Shown one piece after another: positions 15,230 to 23,178 of a DNA stretch of 64,000 bases (its first letter is position 1; every line of letters begins with the position of its first letter). Position numbers and translations under genes: made by a program. This DNA comes from Flavobacteriales bacterium (lineage in GTDB: Bacteria; Bacteroidota; Bacteroidia; Flavobacteriales_F; PHOS-HE28). The notes beneath the pieces were generated by a model that ran no database searches, was not told the DNA's origin, and saw nothing but the letters and a program-made list of their open reading frames with translations. The stretch spans positions 1,078,640 through 1,142,639 of the forward strand of contig CP129489.1 of NCBI GenBank assembly GCA_030584065.1. The letters run 5' to 3'.

Positions 15230-15421
15230 TCAGGCCTTGGTCACGTTGACCGCGTTGAGGCCCTTGGGGCTGTTCTCTACCTCAAAGTTGACCTTGTCAC
15301 CTTCGTAGAGGGGCTGACGGGTGCCGGTCTTGTGGACGAACACGTCCTTACCACCCTCGTCGGGGGTGATGAAACCAAAACCTTTCTCCGTGTTGAAGAA
15401 CTTCACTGTACCGCTTGACAT
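15230..15421 (-). CDS. CspA-type cold shock protein
   Basis: The 63-residue protein is a single cold-shock domain: GTVKFFN, RNP1 KGFGFI, RNP2 VFVHKT, and the Bacteroidota-typical end [14 protein letters not shown]. It binds single-stranded RNA/DNA and is usually an RNA chaperone. The start ATG at 15421 gives the normal family N-terminus [10 protein letters not shown] promoter element at 15535-15542 implies a leader of about 105-110 nt, typical for cold-regulated csp mRNAs. Confidence 0.95.
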   Translation of the reverse strand: MSSGTVKFFNTEKGFGFITPDEGGKDVFVHKTGTRQPLYEGDKVNFEVENSPKGLNAVNVTKA

Positions 15422-15534
15422 TGACTGACTGGTAATGTGCCTGCCTTCCGGCCGACGTGTTGATCCCCGGCAAAACCACCGGGGCATTGATGGAACAAAG
15501 GTCGACCATTCCGCCCCGCTCCCGACGATCGTGG

Positions 15535-15542
15535 CGAAATAT
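15535..15542 (-). promoter_or_regulatory. -7 element ATATTTCG of the cspA-type gene
   Basis: On the minus strand CTATATTTCG lies about 113 nt upstream of the ATG at 15421, giving a long leader. Confidence 0.4.
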
Positions 15543-15587
15543 AGATGCCCGGCTCCCGCAGAGGGTTCCTGCAACCGTTGCGATGAC

Positions 15588-15595
15588 CAACTTCG
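15588..15595 (+). promoter_or_regulatory. -7 element CAACTTCG of the DUF1801 gene
   Basis: Seven of eight positions match TAnnTTCG. It ends 7 nt before the ATG at 15603, a near-leaderless arrangement. Confidence 0.35.
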
Positions 15596-15602
15596 CAGGA
15601 CC

Positions 15603-16073
15603 ATGCCCAGGCCCACGAAAAGTCCCTCAGCCAAGGCGAAAGCCCCAGCCAAGAGATCCGGCAAGGCCCAGGTGAAGCTCCTCTCCGGCGGCAATCCGCA
15701 GATTCCCAAAGGCGATGGCGATGCGCCCGTGCAGGCTTACATCGCTGCCATGCCCGGCTGGAAGCGCGCTATCGGTGAGCGCCTGGACGCCCTGCTCGAG
15801 GAGCATGTCCCGAAGCTGCAGAAGGCCGTAAAATGGAACTCGCCCTTCTATGGTGTGGAAGGCCAGGGCTGGTTCATCGCCACGCATTGCTTCACCCACT
15901 TCGTGCGCATCACGTTCTTCTTCGGGCAATCGCTCCAGCCCATGCCACCAGGCCCCAGCAAGGACCCGAACGCGCGTTACCTGGACATCCGCGTGAGCGG
16001 CATCGAGGATGAGCAGCAGCTGATCAGCTGGATCAAGCAGGCCGCCGCGCTGCCGGGGTGGATGAGCCACTGA
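15603..16073 (+). CDS. DUF1801 domain protein
   Basis: The 156-residue protein has a Lys/Ala-rich N-terminus (residues 1-28) and a DUF1801 (YdhG-like) domain: [25 protein letters not shown], then [19 protein letters not shown] and a strand-rich second half. The family has an SCP-like or frataxin-like fold and no firm biochemical role. It is followed 17 bp later by a second DUF1801-type protein. Confidence 0.8.
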   Translation: MPRPTKSPSAKAKAPAKRSGKAQVKLLSGGNPQIPKGDGDAPVQAYIAAMPGWKRAIGERLDALLEEHVPKLQKAVKWNSPFYGVEGQGWFIATHCFTHFVRITFFFGQSLQPMPPGPSKDPNARYLDIRVSGIEDEQQLISWIKQAAALPGWMSH

Positions 16074-16090
16074 ACCGGTCACACATCGCC

Positions 16091-16678
16091 ATGAGCGCAT
16101 CGAACCCCAAGGTCGACTGGTTCTTCGCCAAGGCGGGTCCCTGGCAGGCATGCTTCGCCCAGCTGCGCAAACTGTCCTTGGACACCCGCCTCACCGAAGA
16201 GCTGAAGTGGGGCCACCCATGCTATACGCTGAAAGGGAAGAACGTCTTCCTGATGCACGGCTTCAACGATTATTGCGCGCTGCTCTTCCACAAGGGCGCG
16301 CTGCTGAAGGACGACCACAAGCTCTTGGTGCAGCAGACCGCCAACACGCAGAGCGCGCGGCAGATCCGCTTCAACAGCGTGAAGCAGATCAACGAGCTGA
16401 CCTCGGTAATCCGGAGTTATATGCAGCAGGCGATTGCCGTGGAGCAGAGCGGGCAGGAAGTGGCGCTGAAGAAGACCGCCGAATTCGCGATGCCCGAGGA
16501 GTTCACCGCCAAGCTGAAGGCCATGCCGGCGCTGAGGAAGGCGTTCGATGCGCTCACGCCGGGCAGGCAGCGCGGCTACCTGCTGCACTTCGCCGGGGCC
16601 AAGCAAAGCAAGACCCGGGAGGCGCGCATCGAGAAGCATCTGGAGCGCATCCTCCAGGGCAAAGGGCTGGACGACTGA
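16091..16678 (+). CDS. YdeI-like protein (DUF1801 plus C-terminal OmdA-type helical region)
   Basis: The 195-residue protein has an N-terminal DUF1801 domain (WQACFAQLRKLSLDTRLTEE, then LKWGHPCYTLKGKNVF and a DYCALLFHKGALL strand) and a C-terminal helical segment with MPEEFTAKLKAMPALRKAFDALTPGRQRGYLLHF...KTREARIEKHLERI, as in YdeI/OmpD-associated proteins. Family role unclear; some are linked to stress resistance. The start ATG at 16091 was chosen over an upstream in-frame ATG that overlaps the preceding gene. Confidence 0.85.
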   Translation: MSASNPKVDWFFAKAGPWQACFAQLRKLSLDTRLTEELKWGHPCYTLKGKNVFLMHGFNDYCALLFHKGALLKDDHKLLVQQTANTQSARQIRFNSVKQINELTSVIRSYMQQAIAVEQSGQEVALKKTAEFAMPEEFTAKLKAMPALRKAFDALTPGRQRGYLLHFAGAKQSKTREARIEKHLERILQGKGLDD

Positions 16679-16684
16679 GCCACC

Positions 16685-17023
16685 TCAGGCCTTGCGCACG
16701 TAGATGCTCTTCAGCCCCATGGCGCCGAAGCCCTCGATGCGGCAGTCGATGTCGTGATCGGCCTCCACCAGCCGGATGTTCTTCACCTTGGTGCCAGCCT
16801 TCACCGGCTTGGGCATGCCCTTCACTGGCAGGTCCTTGATCACCACCACGTCATCCCCGTCGTTCAGCACGTTGCCGTTGGCGTCTTTGATCACCGGGCC
16901 CGCCCCGGCGGCGGCCACCTCCTCCGGGTTCCATTCATGGCCGCACTCGCCGCACATCCACGATGTCCCGGTCGGGTATGTGATGGTCGAGCGGCACTCC
17001 GGGCAGGGCTTGGTATCGGGCAT
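16685..17023 (-). CDS. PhnA (YjdM) family zinc-ribbon protein
   Basis: The 112-residue protein has an N-terminal zinc ribbon with two CXXC pairs (CPEC and CGEC) and the conserved PhnA domain VIKDANGNVLNDGDDVVVIKD, KGMPKPVKAGTKVKNIRLVE, DIDCRIEGFGAMGLKSIYVRKA. Despite the historic name it is not part of phosphonate degradation by C-P lyase, and its function is uncertain. A TACTTTCG promoter element ends 7 nt before the ATG. Confidence 0.93.
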   Translation of the reverse strand: MPDTKPCPECRSTITYPTGTSWMCGECGHEWNPEEVAAAGAGPVIKDANGNVLNDGDDVVVIKDLPVKGMPKPVKAGTKVKNIRLVEADHDIDCRIEGFGAMGLKSIYVRKA

Positions 17024-17030
17024 AGCGGGG

Positions 17031-17038
17031 CGAAAGTA
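17031..17038 (-). promoter_or_regulatory. -7 element TACTTTCG of the phnA-type gene
   Basis: Perfect TAnnTTCG, 7 nt from the ATG, which predicts a leaderless or nearly leaderless mRNA. Confidence 0.55.
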
Positions 17039-17061
17039 CCCCCTTGCCGCTGAAACAAGCC

Positions 17062-18399
17062 TCAACGCATGCCGTGCACCCATTCGGCGATGATCCGCGG
17101 CACCTCCGAATTGAAGTGGTCGGCCATGTAGACCGCATCAATCCGGCCCTCCGCCTCCATGCACACATAGTCCTGCATGGACGGCACGGTGTGGTAATGG
17201 TGCGTGGTTCCGGGAACGACCATGCTGGTGGCCGTGCCGGGCCGCGTTCGGTTCACGGCGTCTGCAATGGCAGCGGCCCATCCGGTATCGATGGCATGCA
17301 GGTCATGCTCCCCAGCCAACAGCAACAAGGGCCGGTCGATGGCGCGATACGCCGCAAGGATGTCGAGCCGGCCGATGCCCTGGAAGAAGTCGGGGTGCTG
17401 GAGCCCATGCCAGGTGCGTCCATCATAGTATTCCGCGAGCGCTGTCGCAAGCTCCGGTCGCTGCGCCAATTCCTCAACGGTCTTTCCGTGCACATAGAAT
17501 TCCGCGAGCAGCGGGAGCCGCGCGCGCACCCGCTCCTCGATGGCCACGGGATCCATGCCCTTGATTGCCTCCTGCTCGCGGATCAGGCGCACCTCGTACT
17601 CGAACCAGCTGGTGGCCAGACCACCCCAGGCGATGGCTCCCGCCACCGGCCCTGATGCCGCCACACGCGGCAGGCTGAGCACGCCCATGGAGTGGCCGTA
17701 GAGGAAAATGCGCTCGGGATCGATGCCCGGCAGGCCGCGCAGGTGGGCCAAGGCGGCGGAATAGGCCGCAACCTCATGATCGAAGTCCATGTCGAGGCAG
17801 GACGTGCGGTTGCGGCTGTCGCCCATGCCCGGCTTCTCCACGCGGAACACGGCGATACCGCGCTGCACCAGGCCTTCCACCCATTGCTTGTAGGGCGAGC
17901 GCGGGTCCGCTGCGAAATCCTGTGAATAGCATCCCACGCCCGGCAACCAGAGCACCACCGGGGCCTTCTCCGTGCCATCCGGCAGCTCCAGGATGCTGCG
18001 CAAGGCACCGCCATCGAAGGGCGCCTCGCCATAGATGACCTGCCCATGCGCTGAGACCTCCTGGGGCTTGCCCACTACCTTCCCATCCAATGCTTTGCGC
18101 GCGCCGTTGCGCATCACCTCCAGCCGCAGGGGCATGCCCGCCGACCAATCACCCACCATGGCCACAAGGTCATTGATCGCTCGCACCGGGGTGCCATTGA
18201 CCGTCTGCACGGCATCACCTGGCCGAAGCCCGATGGATGCCGCCGTGGTGCCGGGAATCACGCGCACAATGCGAATGCCGGCAGGGTCTGTGGACATTTC
18301 CAGCTGTGCCCCGAGCGACCCCTTCCGGACGAGCGGCTGGGAGACTACGAGGGCTGAGGTGGCCCATGCTGCGGCAAGGCCGTGATAACGGAGGCGCAT
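17062..18399 (-). CDS. PDZ domain fused to alpha/beta hydrolase, exported
   Basis: The 445-residue protein has a hydrophobic N-terminus (about residues 5-22), then a PDZ domain (about 28-105) with GIRIVRVIPGTTAASIGLRPGD, and an alpha/beta hydrolase from about residue 115. The catalytic triad is visible: nucleophile Ser in YGHSMGV (about 234), Asp in LAGEHDLHAID (about 366) and His in VPGTTHHYH (about 398). This looks like a secreted or periplasmic peptidase or esterase of the S9/DLH type. An N-terminal PDZ on such a hydrolase is unusual and may recruit a protein substrate. A GTATTTCG element lies 4 nt before the ATG. Confidence 0.8.
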   Translation of the reverse strand: MRLRYHGLAAAWATSALVVSQPLVRKGSLGAQLEMSTDPAGIRIVRVIPGTTAASIGLRPGDAVQTVNGTPVRAINDLVAMVGDWSAGMPLRLEVMRNGARKALDGKVVGKPQEVSAHGQVIYGEAPFDGGALRSILELPDGTEKAPVVLWLPGVGCYSQDFAADPRSPYKQWVEGLVQRGIAVFRVEKPGMGDSRNRTSCLDMDFDHEVAAYSAALAHLRGLPGIDPERIFLYGHSMGVLSLPRVAASGPVAGAIAWGGLATSWFEYEVRLIREQEAIKGMDPVAIEERVRARLPLLAEFYVHGKTVEELAQRPELATALAEYYDGRTWHGLQHPDFFQGIGRLDILAAYRAIDRPLLLLAGEHDLHAIDTGWAAAIADAVNRTRPGTATSMVVPGTTHHYHTVPSMQDYVCMEAEGRIDAVYMADHFNSEVPRIIAEWVHGMR

Positions 18400-18403
18400 G
18401 GGG

Positions 18404-18411
18404 CGAAATAC
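18404..18411 (-). promoter_or_regulatory. -7-like element GTATTTCG
   Basis: An imperfect match to TAnnTTCG ending 4 nt before the hydrolase ATG at 18399. Confidence 0.3.
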
Positions 18412-18540
18412 GGCACGAGGCCCGGCCCATGGGCTACCGCTCATGTGATCCCACCTCCATCCGCCTGCTTGCTATAGCCGTAGGCGTCCTTCACCCAAGT
18501 GCTCCGATGCCCGAGTTGACCAACGGTGAGGGCCTGCGCC

Positions 18541-18548
18541 GAACTTCG
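18541..18548 (+). promoter_or_regulatory. -7 element GAACTTCG of the DinB gene
   Basis: Seven of eight positions match TAnnTTCG. It ends 4 nt before the ATG at 18553, a leaderless configuration. Confidence 0.45.
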
Positions 18549-18552
18549 TCGC

Positions 18553-19062
18553 ATGGACCGCACCTTGCTCTTCGCGCAGCTCGAGCGCCATGCCGAAGTA
18601 TTCCGAGCGCTGTTGTCCGGCCTGGCTCCGGAGGAGTTCCGTTGGAAACCCGCGCCGGAGAACTGGTGCGCGCTGGAGGTGGTCTGCCACCTCCATGACG
18701 AGGAGCGCGAGGACTTCCGCGCGCGCCTTCGGTCCACGCTGGAGACGCCCGCCCTGCCCTGGCCCGCAATCGACCCGGCTGCATGGGTGGGGCAACGGAA
18801 CTACATGGATCAGGACTTCGAGGCCAGGCTTCGCGGCTTTCTGGAGGAACGGAGGTGTTCGGTGGAATGGCTTCGCGGGCAGGAAAGGTCTCCTTGGTCC
18901 AATGCCTACCTCCATCCCAAAGTGGGCCCGGTGAGTTGCGATCTGCTGCTGACGAACTGGGTGGCGCATGACCTGCACCACATCCGCCAGTTCGTCAACC
19001 TCCGGTACGGCTTCCTGAAGGCGCAGGTCGCCGTTCCGCTCGATTACGCAGGAACCTGGTAG
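18553..19062 (+). CDS. DinB family protein (putative metal-dependent)
   Basis: The 169-residue protein fits the DinB/DfsB helical-bundle family: FRWKPAPENWCALEVVCHLHDEEREDFRARL carries the first histidine, and a C-terminal NWVAHDLHHIRQFVNLRY carries the His pair that completes the metal site. Members act as thiol transferases (bacillithiol or similar) or as damage-induced proteins of unknown role. It is a single gene, divergent from the PDZ hydrolase and followed by a shared terminator. Confidence 0.87.
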   Translation: MDRTLLFAQLERHAEVFRALLSGLAPEEFRWKPAPENWCALEVVCHLHDEEREDFRARLRSTLETPALPWPAIDPAAWVGQRNYMDQDFEARLRGFLEERRCSVEWLRGQERSPWSNAYLHPKVGPVSCDLLLTNWVAHDLHHIRQFVNLRYGFLKAQVAVPLDYAGTW

Positions 19063-19105
19063 CGGCCCGAGCGGGCGCCCCCTGACCGGACAGCCGGAAA
19101 GCGAA

Positions 19106-19131
19106 CGCCCCGGAGCAGGTGCTCCGGGGCG
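19106..19131. terminator. Bidirectional hairpin terminator
   Basis: A perfect 11-bp stem CGCCCCGGAGC / GCTCCGGGGCG with a 4-nt loop between the convergent DinB gene and the large T9SS protein gene. Confidence 0.75.
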
Positions 19132-19157
19132 CTCGGCGAAAAGCCGGTGGGGCGGAA

Positions 19158-22100
19158 TCAGCGCGCCACCTGCACGCGCTGCACCTTGGTCCACTGCTCA
19201 GTGGCCAGCTGCACCACGTATTGGCCGCTCTGGAGGCCTTGCATGTCGATGGAGCTGGCCGAGCCGCTGCGGACGTTGATCGGTGCCTCCAGCACGGTGC
19301 GCCCGCTCATGTCGAGCACACGCACACGGGCGGTACCGATCACATCCGGGCCCACATTGATGTAGAGCAGGCCTTCAGTCGGATTGGGGTACACGGCGAA
19401 GCCGCCTTGCGCGAGCTCCTCCATGCCCACGGCACCGCAGCCCACTGTCCAGCGCAGGGGAATCGCCACCTGGCCATCGTCGCAAGAGCCGGCGGCATTG
19501 GACTGGATCCGGAGCGTGATGGCATTGCTCGGGTTCTGCGAGTTCACCGCGAAGCCGGCCAGGTTACCGGCATTGTTGCCCTGGTAGATCACCGTGGCGC
19601 TCTCATCGAACCCGTTGTACACCACGATGCGGTCACCGGCCTGCATCTGCCCTTGGATGAAGGCGATGGTGGTGGGCACGGGGAGCTGTGAGCGGTAGGT
19701 GTACCAGCGGTCCTCATCATTCTCGTAGCAGTATTCGTAATTGTCGAATCCGCAGGATACGATCACGCAGCTGTCGCTCGGGAAGGTGAGCGAGTCGCTG
19801 AGCCAGGTGCAGCCGGGCTCGCTGAGGTCGGTGATGCCGAAGATGGCCAAGCTGTCGGTTCCGTACGGACCGAATTCGTAGATGCCCGTGCCCGTCACGC
19901 TGAGGGTCTCGCCGGTGATGGTGTTGGCGATGGTCATGCCCTCGGCGCTCGGCGGTGTGGTGATGATCACCTCCGTCTTGTAGGTGCGGTGCAGGCAATC
20001 GCTCACCAGATTGTAGGCGACGCCCGGCGCCGCGCAGCCGATGCAGGAGACCTGCCACTCCCAGCTGTCGAAGGTCGTGGCAGAGGAGACGCAGGAGACC
20101 GAACCGTCCGTGGTGAGCACCATGTAGATGTTGCCCGTGGTGCTGGTGACGTTCACCGCGTAGTAGGGCGAAGCGGCGCTGTTCACTGCGCTGCCGGCGG
20201 CCCCCAGGTTGTAGGTGCTGGCGTTGCTGTGCGAGAAGAGGATCGGGCCGCTGGCATCAGGGCCGTCGTAGATCGTGAGGTCGTCCCATGTGTTGCTCTC
20301 GATGGTGCCGCGCGTGAACTGGAGGTTCAGCGTGGCGCCCGGAGTGGGGGCCTCCCAGGCCCATGCCCGGTCCTCGAGGTTGTCGTAGCAGTAGGTCTCC
20401 ACCAACGGGGTGCCTCCGCAGAGGATCGTCGGGCATAGCGGGTTCACCAAGGTGCCCGAATAGATGTTGCAGAGGTTATTGGCGTCGTTCACCAGCGTCA
20501 GTTCCACCTGGGTTCCCGAAACGAAGGGCCCGATCTGGTAGGTGCCGGTGGCAGTGATGCTGGTGGAGGCCACACCGGCCGTGTTCGTGATCTCCACCTC
20601 CGGGTCGCTGCCCAGGTCTGTCACGTTCACGTCGACGAAGTACTGGAACTGCTCGCAGTCCTGCACGATGCTGAAGGTGGCGGTGGGGGGCACGCAATCC
20701 AGGCAATCCACCGTCCACTGCACCGGGACCTGACTGGCGCTGGTGGCGCAATCCGTGAACCCGTTGGCCAGGATCCGCACCGTCATCCGATGCTCGGGGT
20801 TCGTGGTGAAGAAGAACAGCCCCGTGACATCGCCGCCGTTGTTCCCCGAATAGATGAGCGGGGCGGTGATGTCGCCGCCGTCATACACCTGCACGAGGTC
20901 GCCAGCGAAGACGGCTCCCTGGTCGAAGAAGATGCCCAGCGGGAAGGTGCCGGTTCCCTGGTAGTACCAGCGCACATCGTTGTTGTTGGCGTAGCAATAG
21001 CTCACCTCGATGGGCGTGCCGCAGGTGATCAGCTCGGGGCAGGTGCCGGTATCGCTGAAGTCGCCCTTGGGGATATTGCAGAGGCTGTTGCTCTCGTGGG
21101 CGATCGTCACGTTCACGATATCATCGAAGGCGAAGGGGCCGATGGTGGTGATGCCGATCCCGGCTCCGGTCTGGGTCTGCACCGGCCCGCCGTTCACCGT
21201 GTACTCGATGGTGGCGGTGGCGGCATCACCCGTGCTGGTGATGTCCACATCCAGGCTGAACTGGTTGTTGGCGCAGTCATCCACGATGGTCACCGTACCG
21301 GCGGGGATGGTGCAGTCAAGGCAAACCACCTCCCACTCCCAGGAATCGTAGGTCTCCGTCGGGAAGGGATCACCGCACTGCACGGAGCCGTCGGAGCTCA
21401 TCTCCATGTAAAGGGTGCCCGTAGCGGAATACACCTGCACCGCGTAGTAGGTGGTGAGCGCATTGTTCACCGCGCTGCCCACAGGCCCCAGGTTGTAGGA
21501 GGTGGCGTTCGTGTGCTCGAAGACCAGCGTACCCGTTGCGTCGGTGCCATCGTAGATCCGCAGGTCATCGAAGGTGTTGCTCTCGATGGTGCCGCGGTTG
21601 AAGGTGAGACGGAGGGTGCCGCTGCCCACCGACTGGTAGGACCAGCTGCGGAAATCGTTGGCCACGTAGCAATACGTCTCCTCCAGGGGCTGGGCGCCGC
21701 ATACGATGAGGTTGGGGCAGTCGCCGCCATCGGTCACCGTGCCCAGTTCGATATTGCAGGCGGGGTCGGATTCGTGCTGGACGAAGACTGATACCACATC
21801 ATTGATGGTGAAGGGCCCGAGCTCGGTGATTCCGGTGCCCACACCCGTCAGGAACACAGGCAGGCCGCCGTTCACCGCATAGGCGATGGTGACGGTGGAG
21901 CCATCACCAGTGCTCTGCACGTCCACCGGCACGGTGAACTGGTTGTTCAGGCAGTCGTCCACATTCACCATGGACGCTTGCGGGAGCTGGCAGTTGAGGC
22001 ATTGCACCTGCCAATCCCAGGAGGTCTGACTGCCATCGGCACAGGAGCCGAAATCGCTGGACGTAAGGCGCATGTGAATCGACCCGGTGGTGGAGGCCAC

Positions 22101-23027
22101 GAATACGCTGGAGAGGTCGGTGTTGCCCTGCCCGGTATGCTCGAACAGGATGGGGCCGCTGTCGTCGGTACCATCGTAGATAACGAGCTGGTCGTTGAAG
22201 CTGGCCTCGATGTCGCCGCTGATGAAGTCGAGCACCAGCGACCCGGTGCCGCCCAGCGAGCTGTAGTTCCACACCTTGGTCTCACCGTTGCCGTAGCAAT
22301 ACGAGAAGGCCTGTGCGGGCTGCCCGCAGAAGATGAAGACCGGGCAGGCGCCTGATTCCCGGATGAGTCCGAGGTCCTGGCTGCAGGCTGAATTCGTCTC
22401 GTGCTCGAGCAGCACGAGCACCTCCTCACCGAAGAAGAACGGACCAATCTGGGTGACACCGAGGCCCACCCCTGACACCGAGTTCACGGTACCGAAGACA
22501 TCGTAGGTGATGGTGGCGGAGGTGCCATCGCCCAGGGATAGCACGTCCACGTCCACGTAGAAGAGCTGCTGGTCGCAATCCTCCACGAGCGTGGCAGTGC
22601 CGAGCACCGGCGCGCAATCGCCGAAGAACTGGACAGAGGTCTCCACGCAGTCGCTCATGGTGCTGCACGCATCGTCCACGTTCCAATGCGGGAACAGGTC
22701 ACCGGCATCGGCGGCCAGCACATCCACCACGGCGAAGCCCTGTGCCACCACGGGGCCATCGAAGGTGCCTTGGCGCACGGTGATATAGCCCTGGCTGCTG
22801 AGCCGGAAGCGATAGGTGGCTCCGGTCTGGATGCCCGTCACCTGCGAGTACTCCTCCTCGAAGCTGCAGGTGGAGATGGTCGTAATGGCCCCCCCGGCAT
22901 CCGGGGTGACCGCAGCGGTGGGATACTGGAAATCGTTCTGGCAATCACCCTGCGCCAGCGCCGGAAGCCCCGGTAGCAGGAATGCCGCGGCCATCAGGGC
23001 CCGATTCAATCGTCCAAGTCGTGACAT
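19158..23027 (-). CDS. 1289-residue secreted repeat protein (CUB-like domains) with T9SS-type sorting domain
   Basis: The protein has a signal peptide (about 1-26, ending LPALAQ), an N-terminal domain, and about five tandem units of 170-230 residues. Each unit pairs a CUB-like domain (W-x-Y followed by F-x-x-G-x-I/V, then L-x-I-Y-D-G-T-D-x-x-G and a closing W-x-V-x-C-L-x-C) with an Ig-like domain (V-D-V-x-S-T-G-D-x-x-x-V-T-I, G-x-G-I-T-x-L-G-P-F, H-E-S-x-x-x-C-N, C-P-x-x-I-x-C-G). The paired cysteines suggest disulfides in an extracellular protein. The last 80 residues (GFAVYPNPTEGLLYINVGPD...GQYVVQL) are a T9SS type A sorting signal. A TACCTTCG promoter lies 34 nt upstream. It is probably a surface adhesin or matrix protein; the ligand is unknown. 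Confidence 0.85.
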   Translation of the reverse strand: MSRLGRLNRALMAAAFLLPGLPALAQGDCQNDFQYPTAAVTPDAGGAITTISTCSFEEEYSQVTGIQTGATYRFRLSSQGYITVRQGTFDGPVVAQGFAVVDVLAADAGDLFPHWNVDDACSTMSDCVETSVQFFGDCAPVLGTATLVEDCDQQLFYVDVDVLSLGDGTSATITYDVFGTVNSVSGVGLGVTQIGPFFFGEEVLVLLEHETNSACSQDLGLIRESGACPVFIFCGQPAQAFSYCYGNGETKVWNYSSLGGTGSLVLDFISGDIEASFNDQLVIYDGTDDSGPILFEHTGQGNTDLSSVFVASTTGSIHMRLTSSDFGSCADGSQTSWDWQVQCLNCQLPQASMVNVDDCLNNQFTVPVDVQSTGDGSTVTIAYAVNGGLPVFLTGVGTGITELGPFTINDVVSVFVQHESDPACNIELGTVTDGGDCPNLIVCGAQPLEETYCYVANDFRSWSYQSVGSGTLRLTFNRGTIESNTFDDLRIYDGTDATGTLVFEHTNATSYNLGPVGSAVNNALTTYYAVQVYSATGTLYMEMSSDGSVQCGDPFPTETYDSWEWEVVCLDCTIPAGTVTIVDDCANNQFSLDVDITSTGDAATATIEYTVNGGPVQTQTGAGIGITTIGPFAFDDIVNVTIAHESNSLCNIPKGDFSDTGTCPELITCGTPIEVSYCYANNNDVRWYYQGTGTFPLGIFFDQGAVFAGDLVQVYDGGDITAPLIYSGNNGGDVTGLFFFTTNPEHRMTVRILANGFTDCATSASQVPVQWTVDCLDCVPPTATFSIVQDCEQFQYFVDVNVTDLGSDPEVEITNTAGVASTSITATGTYQIGPFVSGTQVELTLVNDANNLCNIYSGTLVNPLCPTILCGGTPLVETYCYDNLEDRAWAWEAPTPGATLNLQFTRGTIESNTWDDLTIYDGPDASGPILFSHSNASTYNLGAAGSAVNSAASPYYAVNVTSTTGNIYMVLTTDGSVSCVSSATTFDSWEWQVSCIGCAAPGVAYNLVSDCLHRTYKTEVIITTPPSAEGMTIANTITGETLSVTGTGIYEFGPYGTDSLAIFGITDLSEPGCTWLSDSLTFPSDSCVIVSCGFDNYEYCYENDEDRWYTYRSQLPVPTTIAFIQGQMQAGDRIVVYNGFDESATVIYQGNNAGNLAGFAVNSQNPSNAITLRIQSNAAGSCDDGQVAIPLRWTVGCGAVGMEELAQGGFAVYPNPTEGLLYINVGPDVIGTARVRVLDMSGRTVLEAPINVRSGSASSIDMQGLQSGQYVVQLATEQWTKVQRVQVAR

Positions 23028-23061
23028 GGTCTCGGTGTTTGGTCAGTGAGAGGTTCGCGGA

Positions 23062-23069
23062 CGAAGGTA
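23062..23069 (-). promoter_or_regulatory. -7 element TACCTTCG of the large T9SS protein gene
   Basis: Perfect TAnnTTCG 34 nt upstream of the ATG at 23027. Confidence 0.5.
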
Positions 23070-23154
23070 GTTTTCTATCGCGGCTGAGCATCCCTTTCCC
23101 CAATGCGGCTTGCGGAGCCAAGGCACTGCTTGTTGGCTGGGCGCCATGCCAACC

Positions 23155-23174
23155 GGCCGGCAGGGCAGCCGGCC
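23155..23174. terminator. Hairpin downstream of the beta-mannosidase gene
   Basis: A 7-bp stem GGCCGGC / GCCGGCC with a 6-nt loop, 4 bp past the stop of the minus-strand glycosidase gene and upstream of the next minus-strand promoter. Confidence 0.5.
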
Positions 23175-23178
23175 AGCA

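Noticed and set aside
19158-23027. Long DNA repeats within the large T9SS gene as a possible rearrangement array
   Set aside because: Similarity is at protein level between domains; I see no long identical DNA stretches that would allow recombination.
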